A DNA stretch of 64,000 bases. Source: Azorinus chamasolen. Its lineage: Eukaryota; Mollusca; Bivalvia; Cardiida; Solecurtidae. The translations under genes were made by a program, and so were the position numbers. The stretch spans positions 35,987,302-36,051,301 of the forward strand of contig OY755251.1 in NCBI GenBank assembly GCA_963576725.1. The letters run 5' to 3'. Positions 1 through 11,665 of the stretch are shown here, piece by piece. A model generated the notes under the pieces. The model had not been told where the DNA came from and made no database searches. It saw only the letters and a program-made list of their open reading frames with translations. Numbering within the stretch: the first letter of the stretch is position 1; each line of letters starts with the position of its first letter.

Positions 1-177
1 AGCATATTTTATCGCTAGTTTCTTTAAATTGTTACCACGATACATGTAGTTTGTGATGATAGTTTTTGGCAGTTTGCATTGAGACTCCTCGTAAAAAACT
101 AATTAGATACTATTATAGTTTGTAGGAAAGGCATATATATACATGTACTAGAATTTGGAACAAGCGAACAAGATGAA
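1..177. repeat. Duplicated host flank (matches 34938-35146)
   Basis: Shared blocks include AAATTGTTACCACGAT, GTTTGTAGGAAAG and GAACAAGC.AACAAGATGA. In the other copy this segment follows a P450 last exon, so another P450 3' end may lie just before this window. Confidence 0.75.
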
Positions 178-420
178 GTTAACCATTTCCTCCATAAATA
201 CACCTTTCTACGCCCTTGCAAACAAAGTATACCAGATCAAACTGCTCTATTAGGAATTGTCAAATGCAAGGTCTGGTCCGTTTGCTTATGATATAATATA
301 GATCTGAGTATACAGCTTCTGTCATGATAAATATGTTTTGTTTAATGTAGTTTGGATAATGGACACATTGTGAGGTCTTTTTTATAATATAAATGCAAAA
401 GAATACAAATATTTAATCGG
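178..420. mobile_element. Hairpin MITE, decayed copy
   Basis: It begins GTTAACCATTTCCTCCATA and has a decayed palindromic centre (ACCAGATC..GGTCTGGT) flanked by GCAAACAAAG and CCGTTTGC, the pattern of the TTAACCC family. Confidence 0.55.
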
Positions 421-767
421 CAACAAACCTATATTGGCTGTTTATTCATGTTTCCCATATGTAAATGTAACATCCCTGTAGTAATTTCGATACTGTGTTC
501 GGAAGGAACAATACAACAGTGGTATTGACTAAATGACATTTGTCAACATAAGCTGTGCTTAACAATGGTAATACGGTTTCGTTCAATTTTTGTCCATTAC
601 ACAATACAAACATTTTCTGTGAACAATACTGACATCGTATTACAATTGACACCGCAAGTTACACCAGATGTATAAGGCACATTTGACTTGACAAAATATA
701 TTCGTAGGAAATGCTCAGGATAAAGCGTAACTTTGCTCTTTTGCATTTAATTTACGCAACAGGACCT

Positions 768-1210
768 TCCTTACTAAATGGTCGAAGTATAGAATACCTT
801 CCCTTATTGGTTTCCACGCTTGTCGAACTCATATTGCGGAAGCTATATAAGAATTATACATCAAATGGTATTGACGAGAAAATGCTGATGTTAATGTATT
901 TTTGACACTATTGATACACGTATTGTTTTTTACAATCAAATTACCAGTTATTACCACCTCGACCTAGGGTTACATTTCGATATTTTAAGAAAAACATTTC
1001 GAACTTTAATTCAAATGATGTTCGTGTTCCTGCTGACAAGGCATCAGATAATGTAATCATTATTTGATGATTGTATTATGTTGATGTTTTAAAGAAGGAG
1101 TTAACTGGTTCACAAACATGTCACTGGGCAAACCCTGAAAACGATAACGTATCGGGTCGTGTTAAAATGTGCAATACTTTTAAATCTGATCCTAACATAA
1201 AAGAACAAAT
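768..1210 (+). mobile_element. PLE subfamily B fragment (finger region)
   Basis: The translation resembles KYRIPSLIGFHACRTHIAEAI and VPADKASDNVIII followed by UGA (1065-1067). It shares a 20-odd-bp deletion after GCTGATGTTAATG with the copy at 46503. Confidence 0.8.
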
Positions 1211-1674
1211 ATGACTCATGAAGGAAAATCCACACGCAAAACAAATAGCCGTCTAGCCGGGAATATGAAAGTACCGCCTTGGAACGGTCGGGAGGGGTGG
1301 GGGGTAAACCGGTTTATTAGCGTCCAGTCTCACAATTATTCCATCCCCACCCCTAAAATACAGTTTAAATAAACGTACCCCTCTGCGACTTATCTACAAG
1401 AACCGCGATGGCAAATACAACGGCAAAGTGTATGTAGAACGGAAACATATTTAAGTGAAACAAACTGTATCCACCTATCGCTAGTGTATTCACTGATTGA
1501 TATGCGAATGGAGTAACTGTTGACAAATAAAAACGTTTACGACAAAAAAGAGGTAGTACAAATATCTGACGCCCACCTTCCGTTTCCGGATTTAACAGGT
1601 CGTACTCATAGAGACTCTTGTCGGCGTACATGAGCAGAGGGTAGTGTTTGTAAATCACATCACAATAAAACAAC
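1211..1674 (-). mobile_element. PLE subfamily A 3' fragment, inverted
   Basis: The reverse complement carries the C-terminal overlap region, a weakened SECIS (1554-1619) and the UTR. The internal deletion and both ends match 46866-47432. Confidence 0.85.
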
Positions 1675-1689
1675 ATAAACTATTCTTGT

Positions 1690-3099
1690 TCTACATATTT
1701 TACGTATATCCTCTGGTAACATGCCATGCTTTCTAGGCGTTCCTCCTTATCAATATCTTCATTAAAAGAAATTGACGCGCAAGCCGATAAAATCATTTTT
1801 AGATCAGATCCTCTATTAGGAACGGCTAGTTTCATAAAAAAAACTTTACACACATGTTCTCAGACCGAACACTGACAAATTATCTGAACACCACAGATTA
1901 TTTTTGAAAATTCCTTTTATAAATGAAGTTATTGATTTTATTGACTTCCAAAGTACATTTACATACAAAAATGTAATTGACACTATTCCTAGATACTTTG
2001 AAAATACAGAACCACCTATTATCTGCTACAAGTATAACAAACCCATCAGAAACACAATTTTCAACTATTATAAAATTGGTACAGACCTTAATATTAGTGA
2101 TAATATTCCTGATAATTGAGATTGCGCCACCCCAAAATTTCGCTATTCTCCGGCTGGTCATGTGATTACTGGTAATTTCGAGATAATTAAAGATGAACGT
2201 CTACGATCTCTTCTGAATAAAGGTCCCAAATATAGAAAACCATCCTTCATAGAGTTTAACTCTTGTAGATGTTAATGTTAGTATTAAATGGTGTCGAAGG
2301 GAACATGTTGAGTCTAATGCTCTTTCAAATTGGAAAAAACAATTTGATATAATTGACAAACGCATTTCATTTTATAGCTCTAATGAACACCTTCTTCCAC
2401 CTAAACCTAGACTTTCTTTTAGATATCTTAAAAATGGTTTACAGAATTTCCATTCAAAATACGTTTTTGTTCCTGCTGATAAGGCATCGAATAATGTGAT
2501 TATTGTTTGACAATTACAATATATATATTTTAAACAGGAAATTATTAATACCAAGTCATACATTTCAGTTACTACTGACAAATTGACCATCGTTAAAATT
2601 ACACAACATAAATTTCCTACACTGTATTGGTTACTAAAATTACATAACAAAACATATAAAGCGCGTTTCATTGCAAATTCTAGCTCTTGTACAACTATTA
2701 AATTTTCTATACTTTTGACTTCTTGTTTAACGAACATAAAAGAACATGTAAAATTCTATTGTGACAAGACTTATGCAAATTCTGGAATAAGTCTATTCTG
2801 GTCTACATTGTATTAAGAACTCTACAGAAGTCTTAAACAAACTTAAGAACAAAAGGGTTCTTGCATCCACTATAAGCACATACGATTTTTCTACTTTGTA
2901 TACAGTCCTTCCTCATGATTTAATTAAAGTAAACTTACTTAGTCCAGAAATATTTGCCCTAGAAAAAATCATTTCTGGCATGTAATGCTGATATAGCTTT
3001 CTTTACTAACGAGCAAATGCAAATATTACACCAACTGGACTTGCTCATAAGTTTGAGAATGACTAACCTTTCTTCTGGATAACATATTTGTACTTTATG
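1690..3099 (+). mobile_element. PLE subfamily A fragment (linker to RT fingers)
   Basis: It aligns with 36235-37725. The translation includes IPFINEVIDFIDFQS, NIPDN-UGA-DCATP (UGA 2117-2119) and VPADKASNNVIIV-UGA (2508-2510). Other stops and frameshifts, for example near 2262, are decay. Confidence 0.88.
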
Positions 3100-3415
3100 C
3101 CTGGCGTCCACTACAGCTCCGAAGCCTTGCCGAAGGGTTGCAGAATAAATTTTGCTCGATTCGGGAACCATTCGGCATGCATTCCGCAAGTATTCGGGAA
3201 GTGACCTACGAAGCGTTGCGGAACAGACGCCGAAGTGATGCAGAATCATGCCGAAACCTTGAGAAGTACCTCCCGAATGCTTCCCGAATGGTTTCCGATC
3301 GTGCGGAAAGGTTGCGGAAATGTTGCAGAACCAATGCAGAACATGCCGAAGGGATGCCGAATCGTTGTAGAAATAAGGCCGAATGGTTGCCGAATTGAGA
3401 GTCTGGGTATCGTAT
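3100..3415. repeat. Degenerate short-unit repeat rich in CCGAA
   Basis: The words GCCGAA, TTGCGGAA, ATTCGGGAA and ATGCAGAA alternate irregularly over about 300 bp with no clean period. The open frames here are by-products of low stop density. Confidence 0.5.
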
Positions 3416-3484
3416 AACGATGTCGCATTTTTGTGTTTTGGAGTGGAAAAAATGTCTCGTTGGAGTGGAAAATATGCTTCCCCT

Positions 3485-4742
3485 ACATCGAAAATAGACT
3501 ACTGCAATTCACTGCTGCATGGGATTTCAAACAACTCACTGCGGAAAGTTCAAAGAGTGCAAAACACAGCAGCCCGCATCATAACCAGAACTTCCCGATA
3601 TAATCATATCACGCCGGTTTTGAAGGAACTTCACTGGCTTCCGGTTCAACATCGGATTGAATTCAAAATTCTGACTCTTACGTATAAAGCCATGCACAAT
3701 GAATCTCCCAAGTACATTGTCGACATGCTTGACGTATACAGGCCGCGCAGAGAGTTAAGGTCAGCAAGCAGATCATTGTCGTTGGTTGTGCCAAAAAGTC
3801 GTAAGGTAAAATACGGTGAGAGAAGTTTCATGCATGCAGCTCCGAAACTTTGGAATGCTCTACCTTCAGGCATTAGAGACGCAAGGTCACTGGCATGTTT
3901 CAAAAGGTGTCTGAAAACGCACTTTTTCAACATTTGTTACTAGGACAGTTTTGTTCAGAATAGGAATGGCTTTCAGCCAACCTATTAAGCTAACCGATTA
4001 CCCAATAGTCATGTACAGTGGCAACTAAACTAAGGATAGGAATGGCTTTCAGCCAACCTATTAAGCTAACAGTTGACCCAGTAGTCATGTACAGTGGCAA
4101 ATGAGTTCAGGATAGGAATGGCTTTCAGCCAACCTATCAAGCTAACAGTTGACCCAATAGTCATATAAATGGAATGATTTTCAGTCAGCCCATTTATTCT
4201 AATTCATGATATTGATGAGCATGGCTTTCAGTCAACTTGTCTGTATCAAGTTTGTTAATATATTATAGATTATTCTAATTTGTGATATTGATGAGCATGG
4301 CTTTCAGTCAACTTGTCTGTATCAAGTTTTGTTAATACAGATTATTCTAATTTGTGATATTGATGAGCATGGCTTTCAGTCAACTTGTCTGTATCAAGTT
4401 TGTTAATATAGTTTATTCTAATTTGTGATATTGATGAGCATGGCTTTCAGTCAACTTGTCTGTATCAAGTTTGTTAATACAGTTTATGCTATTCCTTGCG
4501 GATAGTGATTTTATATCTATTGTATATCTTTTGCTTATCTTTCACTGACCGGGTGGAAAATCATGTAGTTCCTTCCGGCTAGCGATTTCATATATATTGT
4601 ACATCTTTCATTGTCTGGATAGATAACCATGCGGATCGTTCCGGTTAGTGATTTCATCCATGTGAAGCGCTTTTGAACGCACATATCCAGTGTGAAAAGA
4701 GCGCTATATAAATGTGGTATAATAATAATAATAATAATAATC
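3485..4742 (+). mobile_element. CR1/L2-like LINE, 5'-truncated
   Basis: The coding part (to 3943) reads IDYCNSLLHGI, VQNTAARIITRTSR, HITPVLKELHWLPV, FKILTLTYKA and APKLWNALPSGIR, the RT C-terminal region of CR1/L2-type non-LTR elements, and is open to its stop. The 3' UTR has two minisatellites and ends GCGCTATATAAATGTGG followed by (TAA)n, typical of this group's 3' ends. Confidence 0.88.
3950..4490. repeat. Two minisatellites in the LINE 3' UTR
   Basis: About three units of 70-73 bp (GGAATGGCTTTCAGCCAAC) are followed by four units of about 66 bp (GAGCATGGCTTTCAGTCAAC). Both unit types share ATGGCTTTCAG.CAAC. Confidence 0.8.
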
Positions 4743-4744
4743 TA

Positions 4745-5860
4745 GACTAGAATCATTCGGATGGAGCGGGGTTACCTACGGCTCCCAACACCTAATGGGT
4801 AGAGGGTCCGAGTTCATGTAATAAATACTGACAGTTCTTTTACGTCGTGATGATCCGTCTTATGCTTGCTGTATATTAATACCCGTTTTTAAACTGTATG
4901 TATTACCTTATCCTCCTCTCCATGCATAATGTCGTGCATTGTAATATATGTGATTGGGGATTGCTTAAAAACCTCTCATACTCAATTGAGAAAGATTCAT
5001 TTTCTATGTCAGTTCTTAACGACTATTACTCATGTTTGTCTTATTTCCATTTCATGTCTAAAGATAGTTCTTAGACTTTTATAGTACAAGTATAGATCCA
5101 CTTATACATATCCGTACTATATGCACACCGCCTTATACCACAAATAAGTAAGTGTGTACATGAGAATTAATGTAAATAAATATTGACATATATTTATTAA
5201 ATCTATAGATGTATTGCAAAATAACACACTCTATGGACCCTGTTTGGGTGGGTCAAATACGAACCCCTTTTTCAGAATCTCCACTGTTTGCAAAAGACAA
5301 GTACACTTTTTGCAAATATCCTACTTGTAAAGGATACACACATCTATATATTAATATAAATACAAACTATGTAGACCCTGACTGGGTGGGGCTCAAATAC
5401 ACTCTTAGCAAGTACTGGAGAAGAGCACACACACGTACGCACACATATACATCTATACATATAAATGCCTCCCTCTCATGTGTTTGATTTCGTTTTCGTC
5501 AAAAAGAAACCAAACCAATTAATTACGAGTATAAAGGATTGGTTATATACAAGCTATTTATAACAGGTAGCAAAACTGAGATGTGTTATATTTTATAGCT
5601 ATTCATGTTCTTTATACATGCATTATATCCATAGGTAGTTAGTAATGGAATTTATTTTGTTATGAAGCTATTGATTTAGTCGATAAATAATTTCTAGCTC
5701 ATGTTAAATAAGATGTTTTGTAACAGCCGACTATAAGTAAAAGTTTCTTGTATGTTGTATTTTATATCTCGAAATCCTTTCGGCAACCTGCCGACCGTTC
5801 TTTTTCAGATAAACATGTATATAAGTTTTGCTGATATCAGCGTCTTCTGAGACTATTCAG
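4745..5860. other. No recognisable gene
   Basis: AT-rich sequence. A weak duplication (ACCCTGTTTGGGTGGG near 5240, ACCCTGACTGGGTGGGG near 5375) is the only structure seen. Confidence 0.5.
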
Positions 5861-6000
5861 GCCCCAGTTTCACGGACATTCTTAAGTAATAACTTAGCTA
5901 AGCCTGTTACTTAAAAATTATACCAGAGCATAAATTTTCAAAAATTAGAGTTTATTTTTTAAAATGAAATTGTAAGAAGTTTGCTTAATTGTCATTTTAA
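5861..6000. mobile_element. Short dispersed repeat, possible MITE end
   Basis: GGCCCCAGTTTCACGGACAT followed by CTTAAGT resembles a dispersed repeat end common in marine invertebrate genomes. Limits are uncertain. Confidence 0.3.
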
Positions 6001-6047
6001 GAATAAATATTGTATTTGATAATAACTGAGGGTGATTTAAATCAAAA

Positions 6048-6780
6048 ACAATATGTTATAAAAGCCTTTAATGAAACTTCTCGATATTTGGAAGATATTT
6101 TTAACTTAGCTAATATTCTGAAAATGGGTGATCCTTCGAAAGCAAAAGTAGAAATGCCAAAAGAGAAAATTGCAGACTCGGTTTTATTGAGTCTGTTCAT
6201 CAGTAGTAATTAAAAGTGCAACACTACTCACGCCCCCTAGCACCGGTTTAAGCAGTATTCACTTTTCAAATTAATAACATGAAAACTAATGATCCCGAAG
6301 GACCAGAAAATATAACAACACTGAGAATGAAGTACCCTTTCTTTGATGCTCTGATTCCTACAACTTACCCAAAAGAACTCAAATCGAATAAAGCTAACCC
6401 TTCCGACACTTATGCAACTTTTCTTGATCTAGACCTTAACATTGACAATGGAATTTTCTTCTAAAATATATGACAAAAGAGATGATTTTAATGTTAATAT
6501 CGTAAATGTCCCTTATCTTGGTCGGAGATGTTTCCCGTGCCCAATCTTACGGGGTTTATATATCTATATTCGTTTTGCTTTAGCTTGTTTATCTGTTGAC
6601 GATTTTAACAATCGAAATCCCATTTTAACTGAAAGCTGCTTAAGCAAGGATATAGATACCATAAACTAAGAAAAAGTTTCTCTTAATTTTATTATCAAAC
6701 TCTATCACTTCTTGGCAAGTACAAATGTAATCTCAAGGCACTCCTGCGATACCGTATTTCACATTCTGAATTATATCATA
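6048..6780 (+). mobile_element. PLE subfamily A RT fragment with nested insert
   Basis: The reading is VIKAFNETSRYLEDIFNL, then FFDALIPTTYPKELK and KIYDKRDDFNVNIVN, matching 37850-38360 with decay. A 218-bp foreign element (6112-6330) splits it after FNLA. Confidence 0.85.
6112..6330 (+). mobile_element. Short element (about 210 bp) in PLE, copy 1
   Basis: It runs from ATTCTGAAAATGGGTGATCC to GATCCCGAAGGACCAG with a GACTC..GAGTC hairpin inside. Other copies are at 48219, 49722 and 50238. No coding capacity. Confidence 0.7.
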
Positions 6781-7014
6781 AAAACAAGCTAAACCAAAAA
6801 TGTACAGTGTATAAAAAATAATTAAACATACAAAAAAGAAGACCAGAATTAGTTGATGACACTGATTCAGAGAAAACTAACACGGCAAGTGAGAGTGAAG
6901 ATGTTTTCTTGAAATATGTTGTATTGAAACAAAATAAAATTGAAATGCTGAAATGAAATACTTTTTGAAACAAAAAGAGAAACAATGCATGAAATGGAAA
7001 CAAATATAAAAAAA

Positions 7015-7105
7015 TATGTGTCCGGTAGGACTAGAACCCACAACTCCCAAATATAAAATACAAATTTTGAGACCGCCGATCCCCCTTCTGTTAATGAGAT
7101 GATGC
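7015..7105 (-). mobile_element. tRNA-like SINE remnant
   Basis: The reverse complement has GTGGGTTCTAGTCCTACCGG, a good B box and T arm. The 5' half is poor, so it is not a functional tRNA. It is absent from the matching part of the segment at 50345-51560, so it inserted after the duplication or was lost there. Confidence 0.45.
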
Positions 7106-7611
7106 ACTACTTACTCTGCAATTTAACGTTGTTACTATTCATAAACTCGCCAATTTCAGCAAAAGCCTATTGTATAGAATGGAATAGTCTGGAAAACATA
7201 AATCTATAAATAAAAACGACAGGCTACTCCATATTGCTAGCATAATTGTATAAAGTTGGACTGAGCGATTAAGCTATATACATGACGAATGTTATGCAGC
7301 ATGCTGCCACTTGAACCTTTCATATTTTGGCTAACAGGGTCTCTTTTTGATCATTTAATATTTGATTGAAATGGTGTCATAATATAAGCTGACCAAGCAA
7401 ATAACAGTAAACAAGCAAAAGCTTGAAAAAGCAAATGCAGGTAAAAAATAACGTACCGGAAAAGAAAATATAAACAGGCCAATCTCACCCTGAATATTCA
7501 GAGTTCTTCAAGGGTGTCTACACAGTTTGTGTTTCTACACAGTTTGTAAATGACATTTGTGACTCGTTCCCCGCACTAGAATTGTTCAGACAGATTATAA
7601 CGGAACGTAAT

Positions 7612-7870
7612 AAACATATTTCCACTTTACCTCATATCAACGCATTATCAAGCGTTTGCAAACAGGCTGTACTCGGATCAGACGGCTCCTATAGGAGTCG
7701 TCTTATTAGGGTCTGCTCTGTTTATTTTTATTAAATGATATATATCTGGTTCTACATCTTTTGTCAAAACTAACATTTTTCTTGAAAGTGTACATTAGAA
7801 ACGCACAGCTAACACATATCGAGGACGTCATTATTTGTAACATGAATGTTGATGAGGAAAAGTGTAAATG
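7612..7870. mobile_element. Hairpin MITE of the TTAACCC family
   Basis: The palindromic centre GACGGCTCCTATAGGAGTCG lies between GCAAACAGG and GTCTGCTCTGTTT. The paralogue is at 51276-51511. Confidence 0.75.
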
Positions 7871-7936
7871 CAGACAGAAATTTCTGTGAGCAGTTTACTT
7901 AACCTCCATCTTGCACAAACGATTTACACCATAAAC

Positions 7937-9060
7937 TAAAATATGAGTCAAGAAGAAACACCACATACAAAACGCACAGCCGCCCGAACAGCACCACAAA
8001 AAGAAAACACAACAAATGTACATATTATCCATCCAATTTGATCTGAGACTCGATTAATCTTCGGCGTATTTATCGGGATTGTTCGTAATACATGTACCCT
8101 GTGACAATAGATAGCAAAACAAAAGTCGGAAATAATCATGTTTCACGAGGATTGTATTCATATAGTGCATTCTTATACCTTCGTTAATTTATCCGAATAT
8201 TACCGACGATAATAAACGGAATATGCACCAGAACAATACAATAAAATTTAGATCTTATGGCACACTTATTGTTCTCAGTGTTTACAAACACTACAGGTAT
8301 AACACTGTAGATATAAGGACACAATCAAAGAGGTTTAAATCTGTCTGTATCAATACAAAGAGACGAACAAAGACAAACAAACAATATGGGAAGATGGATG
8401 TACCGCCTTGGAACGGTCCAATAGTCACTGGGGATTTACACCGGTTTAGGGGCTCTTAACCTAACACTTATTCCATCTCCACCCTACAAGACAAACATTG
8501 TAAATAAACATATCCCCTCTCCGACTACTCTACAACAACCTCGATGGCAAACACAGTGTTAAATTGCATGTAGAACGGAAACATATTTAAGTGAAACAGA
8601 CAGAGTAACTGTACAAAAGTAATAAAGGGTACAAAAGAACTAGATGGTACAAATGTCCGACATCCTCCTTCCGTTACCGGATTTCAGAGGGTGTCTCATA
8701 GAGTACCAAACCTTTCCTGTCGGCGTACATGACAAGAGGGCAGCGTGATTGCGAACTGTGGAAGGGTTGACAACCAGACATACAGTATGTTGTAGTGCTT
8801 TAGGATTATACCCCTTTTTAATTAGTTTTTACATATTTCATGAACAAATTAAAACAACAGGTATGTCCACATCACCATAAAAATCAGGATTTGAGATACC
8901 GTATCGCAGGAACGCCTTAAGATTGCACTTACACAATTTTAGAGAATGATTAGCTATAGTGTATGATAGCTATATCCTTACTTAAGTAGCTTTTTAGTTA
9001 AAATGAGATTTCGACTGTTAGAATCATCAACAGAAAAAAACAATTAAAATCAAATTCGTC
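7937..9060 (-). mobile_element. PLE subfamily A 3' part, with a 300-bp insert
   Basis: The reverse complement covers the RT C terminus (from about 9060), a SECIS hairpin (8644-8707), the palindromic UTR block and the 3' end. About 300 unrelated bp (8028-8330) interrupt the UTR; nothing is recognised in the insert. Confidence 0.85.
8644..8707 (-). promoter_or_regulatory. SECIS-like hairpin, diverged subfamily A copy
   Basis: On the minus strand TGGTAC pairs with GTACCA, ATGA faces GA, GACA pairs with TGTC, CTC with GAG, and the apex is TCCG-GTAA-CGGA. Each helix differs from 38553-38617 by compensated changes. Confidence 0.75.
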
Positions 9061-9745
9061 CCATTTGTAATAAATTTTGGATGTGTGATCAGAGTCTGCT
9101 CTGTTTGCTTATGCATTAAACATACGTGTGTGGCATGGTCGATCAGGTTCTGGTTCATATGACATTATGAGAAATAATGTCAATCGATATGTAAACAAGT
9201 GAATACCATTAAACAATCATTTACCGGCAACAAAACAAATAAAAGTAAAACAAAATGCAATTACCAGTTAAGTATTGAACATGATAATACTGCTTCAAGC
9301 AGATATCTCGGTAAATATAGAAAGCAAATGGTCATCTATTCCATAATGAAGTATGGCAATATGGAAATATGGTATTAGATAAGAGTTTAACTACATTAAG
9401 CTTTCTTGAAGCTCGGTGGTAAGAGCTGAGGACAGTTGTTTTTTATGGTGGTCGACTGTACAGTGTAAATGCAAGTGTTGACATGCGAACACACGTCTTA
9501 TACTCTACATGTAAGTGTTTGCAAATATGCAGTTGATAAATGCAGATACACACCTTCAAGTCTGGCTGTTCGGTAAACACCCTACTAACCGCCTTAACTT
9601 ATAACAACATGGTGACGCTTGTTGACCGTGTCAGAAACAGCAGCATCAGTTCTATATCATTTCGTTAGCAAACGGAATGGAGACAGATCAAACACTTTAG
9701 AATTGGAACAGGTCTACGATGTTTGGAGACGGACATAATTTCGAT
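9061..9745. other. No gene; MITE scrap
   Basis: Only a partial hairpin-MITE arm (GATCAGAGTCTGCTCTGTTT near 9087) is recognised. Confidence 0.45.
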
Positions 9746-10317
9746 TAAAATGGTTGGCTATGACCTGTTTAAATGGTTGGCTATGGCCTGTTTAAATGGA
9801 TGGTTATGACCTGTTTAAATGGTTGGCTATGGCCTGTTTAAATGGTTGGCTATGACCTTTTTAAATTGTTGGCTATGACCTGTTTAAATGGTTGGCTACG
9901 ACCTCTGTTTAAATGGTTGGCTATGACCTGTTTGAATGGTTGGCTATGACCTGTTTATATGGTTGGCTATGACTTGTTTAAATGGTTGGCTATGGCTTGT
10001 TGGCTATGACCTGTTTAAATGGTTGGCTATGGCCTGTTTAAATAGTTGGCTATGACCTGTTTAAATGGTTGGCTATGACCAATTTAAATGGTTGGTTATG
10101 GCCTATTTAAATGGTTGGCTATGACCTGTTTTAAAATGGTTGGCTATGGCCTGTTTAAATGGTTGGCTATGGCCTGTTTAAATGGTTGGCTATTACCTGT
10201 TTAAATGGTTGGCTATGGCCTGTTTAAATGGTTGGCTATGACCTGTTTAAATGGTTGGCTATGGCCTGTTTAAATGGTTGGCTATGACCGGTTTCAATGG
10301 TTGGCTATGACCTGTTT
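9746..10317. repeat. 24-bp minisatellite, about 24 copies
   Basis: The unit is AAATGGTTGGCTATGACCTG plus TTT with a G/A alternation at GACC/GGCC; small length variants occur near 9985. Confidence 0.95.
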
Positions 10318-10794
10318 ACAGCAAAACTTCTCTAAGCCAATCTTTCAAATTAATATTTATTTCGTGTTATTGGATAGGTTGCAGATTATGCAGGCCGAAA
10401 GCCCGCTCAAAAAGACGTTCACAAAGATGCTCTCTTCATGACGTTACATCATATTAGAGCAGTTTAACTGTATTCAAGTTGATAAAACTTACTCCATATG
10501 TTACATTCTTTTTTTCCAAAAAAAGAGATTCTGTGTGTATACATAAGTTCAATTACTGGTGGTACATAGGATAGCAGATCCATGCTATATTAGATGCGCA
10601 CGGTCTCCGTAAAAACAACAAAGAACAAGATAACGCATGGCTCATTCACTTTTGAAAAGGCGAAAACAATATTGTAATTCGCAGATTTGACAGTATACAT
10701 ACTGACCCAATTTAAATACAGTTAAACCTCCCTCTAGCAGATATTGGTCCAGATAAGATTCGTAAATTTAAACATATTCAAGAATAGTTCATTT

Positions 10795-10860
10795 ATTTCT
10801 CCACCAAAACCCTATACTGTGACCACTCTTATACCACAGTATAGGGTGTGGTGGAGAAAT
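10795..10860. repeat. Perfect-like hairpin with 26-bp arms
   Basis: The left arm (ATTTCTCCACCAAAACCC onward to TGTG) is complementary to CACAGTATAGGGTGTGG..GAAAT apart from a small bulge. The loop is about 13 nt. The size is that of a miRNA precursor, but a foldback element is as likely. Confidence 0.6.
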
Positions 10861-11175
10861 GTCGATTTTAGTATCTTGGTAGGCACCTTTATCTGTAGCT
10901 CTGATAGCAGTCATTCCGACGTCAAGGTCTTTCAGATATGCGACAGCACAACGAAAGACTACTACAAATGTTTTCTATACCACATGACGTTCTTACATAT
11001 TTGTGTTTAACATAATCTGAGAATACTCCAAACATGCATGTATTAAGCTACCATATGCCAGTAAGGCTTTTTTATGGGTGTGTGGGGGGGTTACATTGTA
11101 GAGAAAATTCATTGTATTTAATTTTATGTATAATGCATGATCACCGAGGAGCACCGGTTGAAAGAATACACCATT
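10861..11175. other. No recognisable gene
   Basis: AT-rich with a short G run near 11085; nothing else is seen. Confidence 0.4.
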
Positions 11176-11179
11176 ACAT

Positions 11180-11437
11180 TTCTTATTAACACTTTATTCC
11201 ATGACTATTCATGTAAGAAATAATACACCATGAATATAAATTTCCTTATTTCCTATACTAGATCATGGACTATGGAGCTTTTGGCCATGACAGAAACTGT
11301 AGAGTAATATATTTAGTATATAATAATCAAACAGAGCAGATCATGATCAGAGGGTTACTGGAGTGGAAGTCTGGTCTGGGTCTACTCTGTTTGCAAATGC
11401 GTCGAAAGGCGTATTTATGGAGTAAAATGATTAAATG
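11180..11437. mobile_element. Hairpin MITE of the TTAACCC family
   Basis: It runs from TATTCCATGACTATTCATGT to TATTTATGGAGTAAAA, with the centre AGCAGATCATGATCAGAGG..GTCTGGTCTGGGTC partly rearranged. Confidence 0.7.
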
Positions 11438-11529
11438 AGGCATGGATGAGTAAAAAGAAGAATGACATAAAACTTCAATAAAATACAGCCGCCAGGTAAC
11501 CGAAGAAGGTACAGAAATACCTCTTTAGA

Positions 11530-11665
11530 CCGGAATTCTAGTAGATAAGAATTTAGATACAGTTAGGCAGGTGACTGCTTAATGCAGTCACCTGAGGAGC
11601 TTTCCGCATGACTTTCACCTGCATATAGATATTTACACTAAATTTAACGTCCGGTTTAGAGATGT
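11530..11665. mobile_element. MITE fragment of the CTCTCTATAACGG family
   Basis: It has GGCAGGTGACTGCTTAATGC..TTTCACCTGCAT and ends GGTTTAGAGATGTTTTACTGTAG, the right terminus of the family seen complete at 15798. Confidence 0.6.

Larger units (their letters stand above)
6850..7930. repeat. Duplicated segment (matches 50345-51560)
   Basis: Shared stretches include GAGATGATGCACTACTTACT, CTCTGCAATTTAACG and CTGACCAAGCAA, and a hairpin MITE at the same relative place. In the other copy it lies upstream of the third P450 copy, so this one may mark a lost P450 5' flank. Confidence 0.75.

Noticed and set aside
1068..1070. Second TGA directly after the conserved UGA at 1065
   Set aside because: Other copies have CGA, AGA or CAA here, so this is a local CpG-type mutation, not a Sec site.
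3138..3428. Overlapping frames in the CCGAA-rich region
   Set aside because: Three frames on both strands are open because the repeat words lack stops; there is no protein signature.
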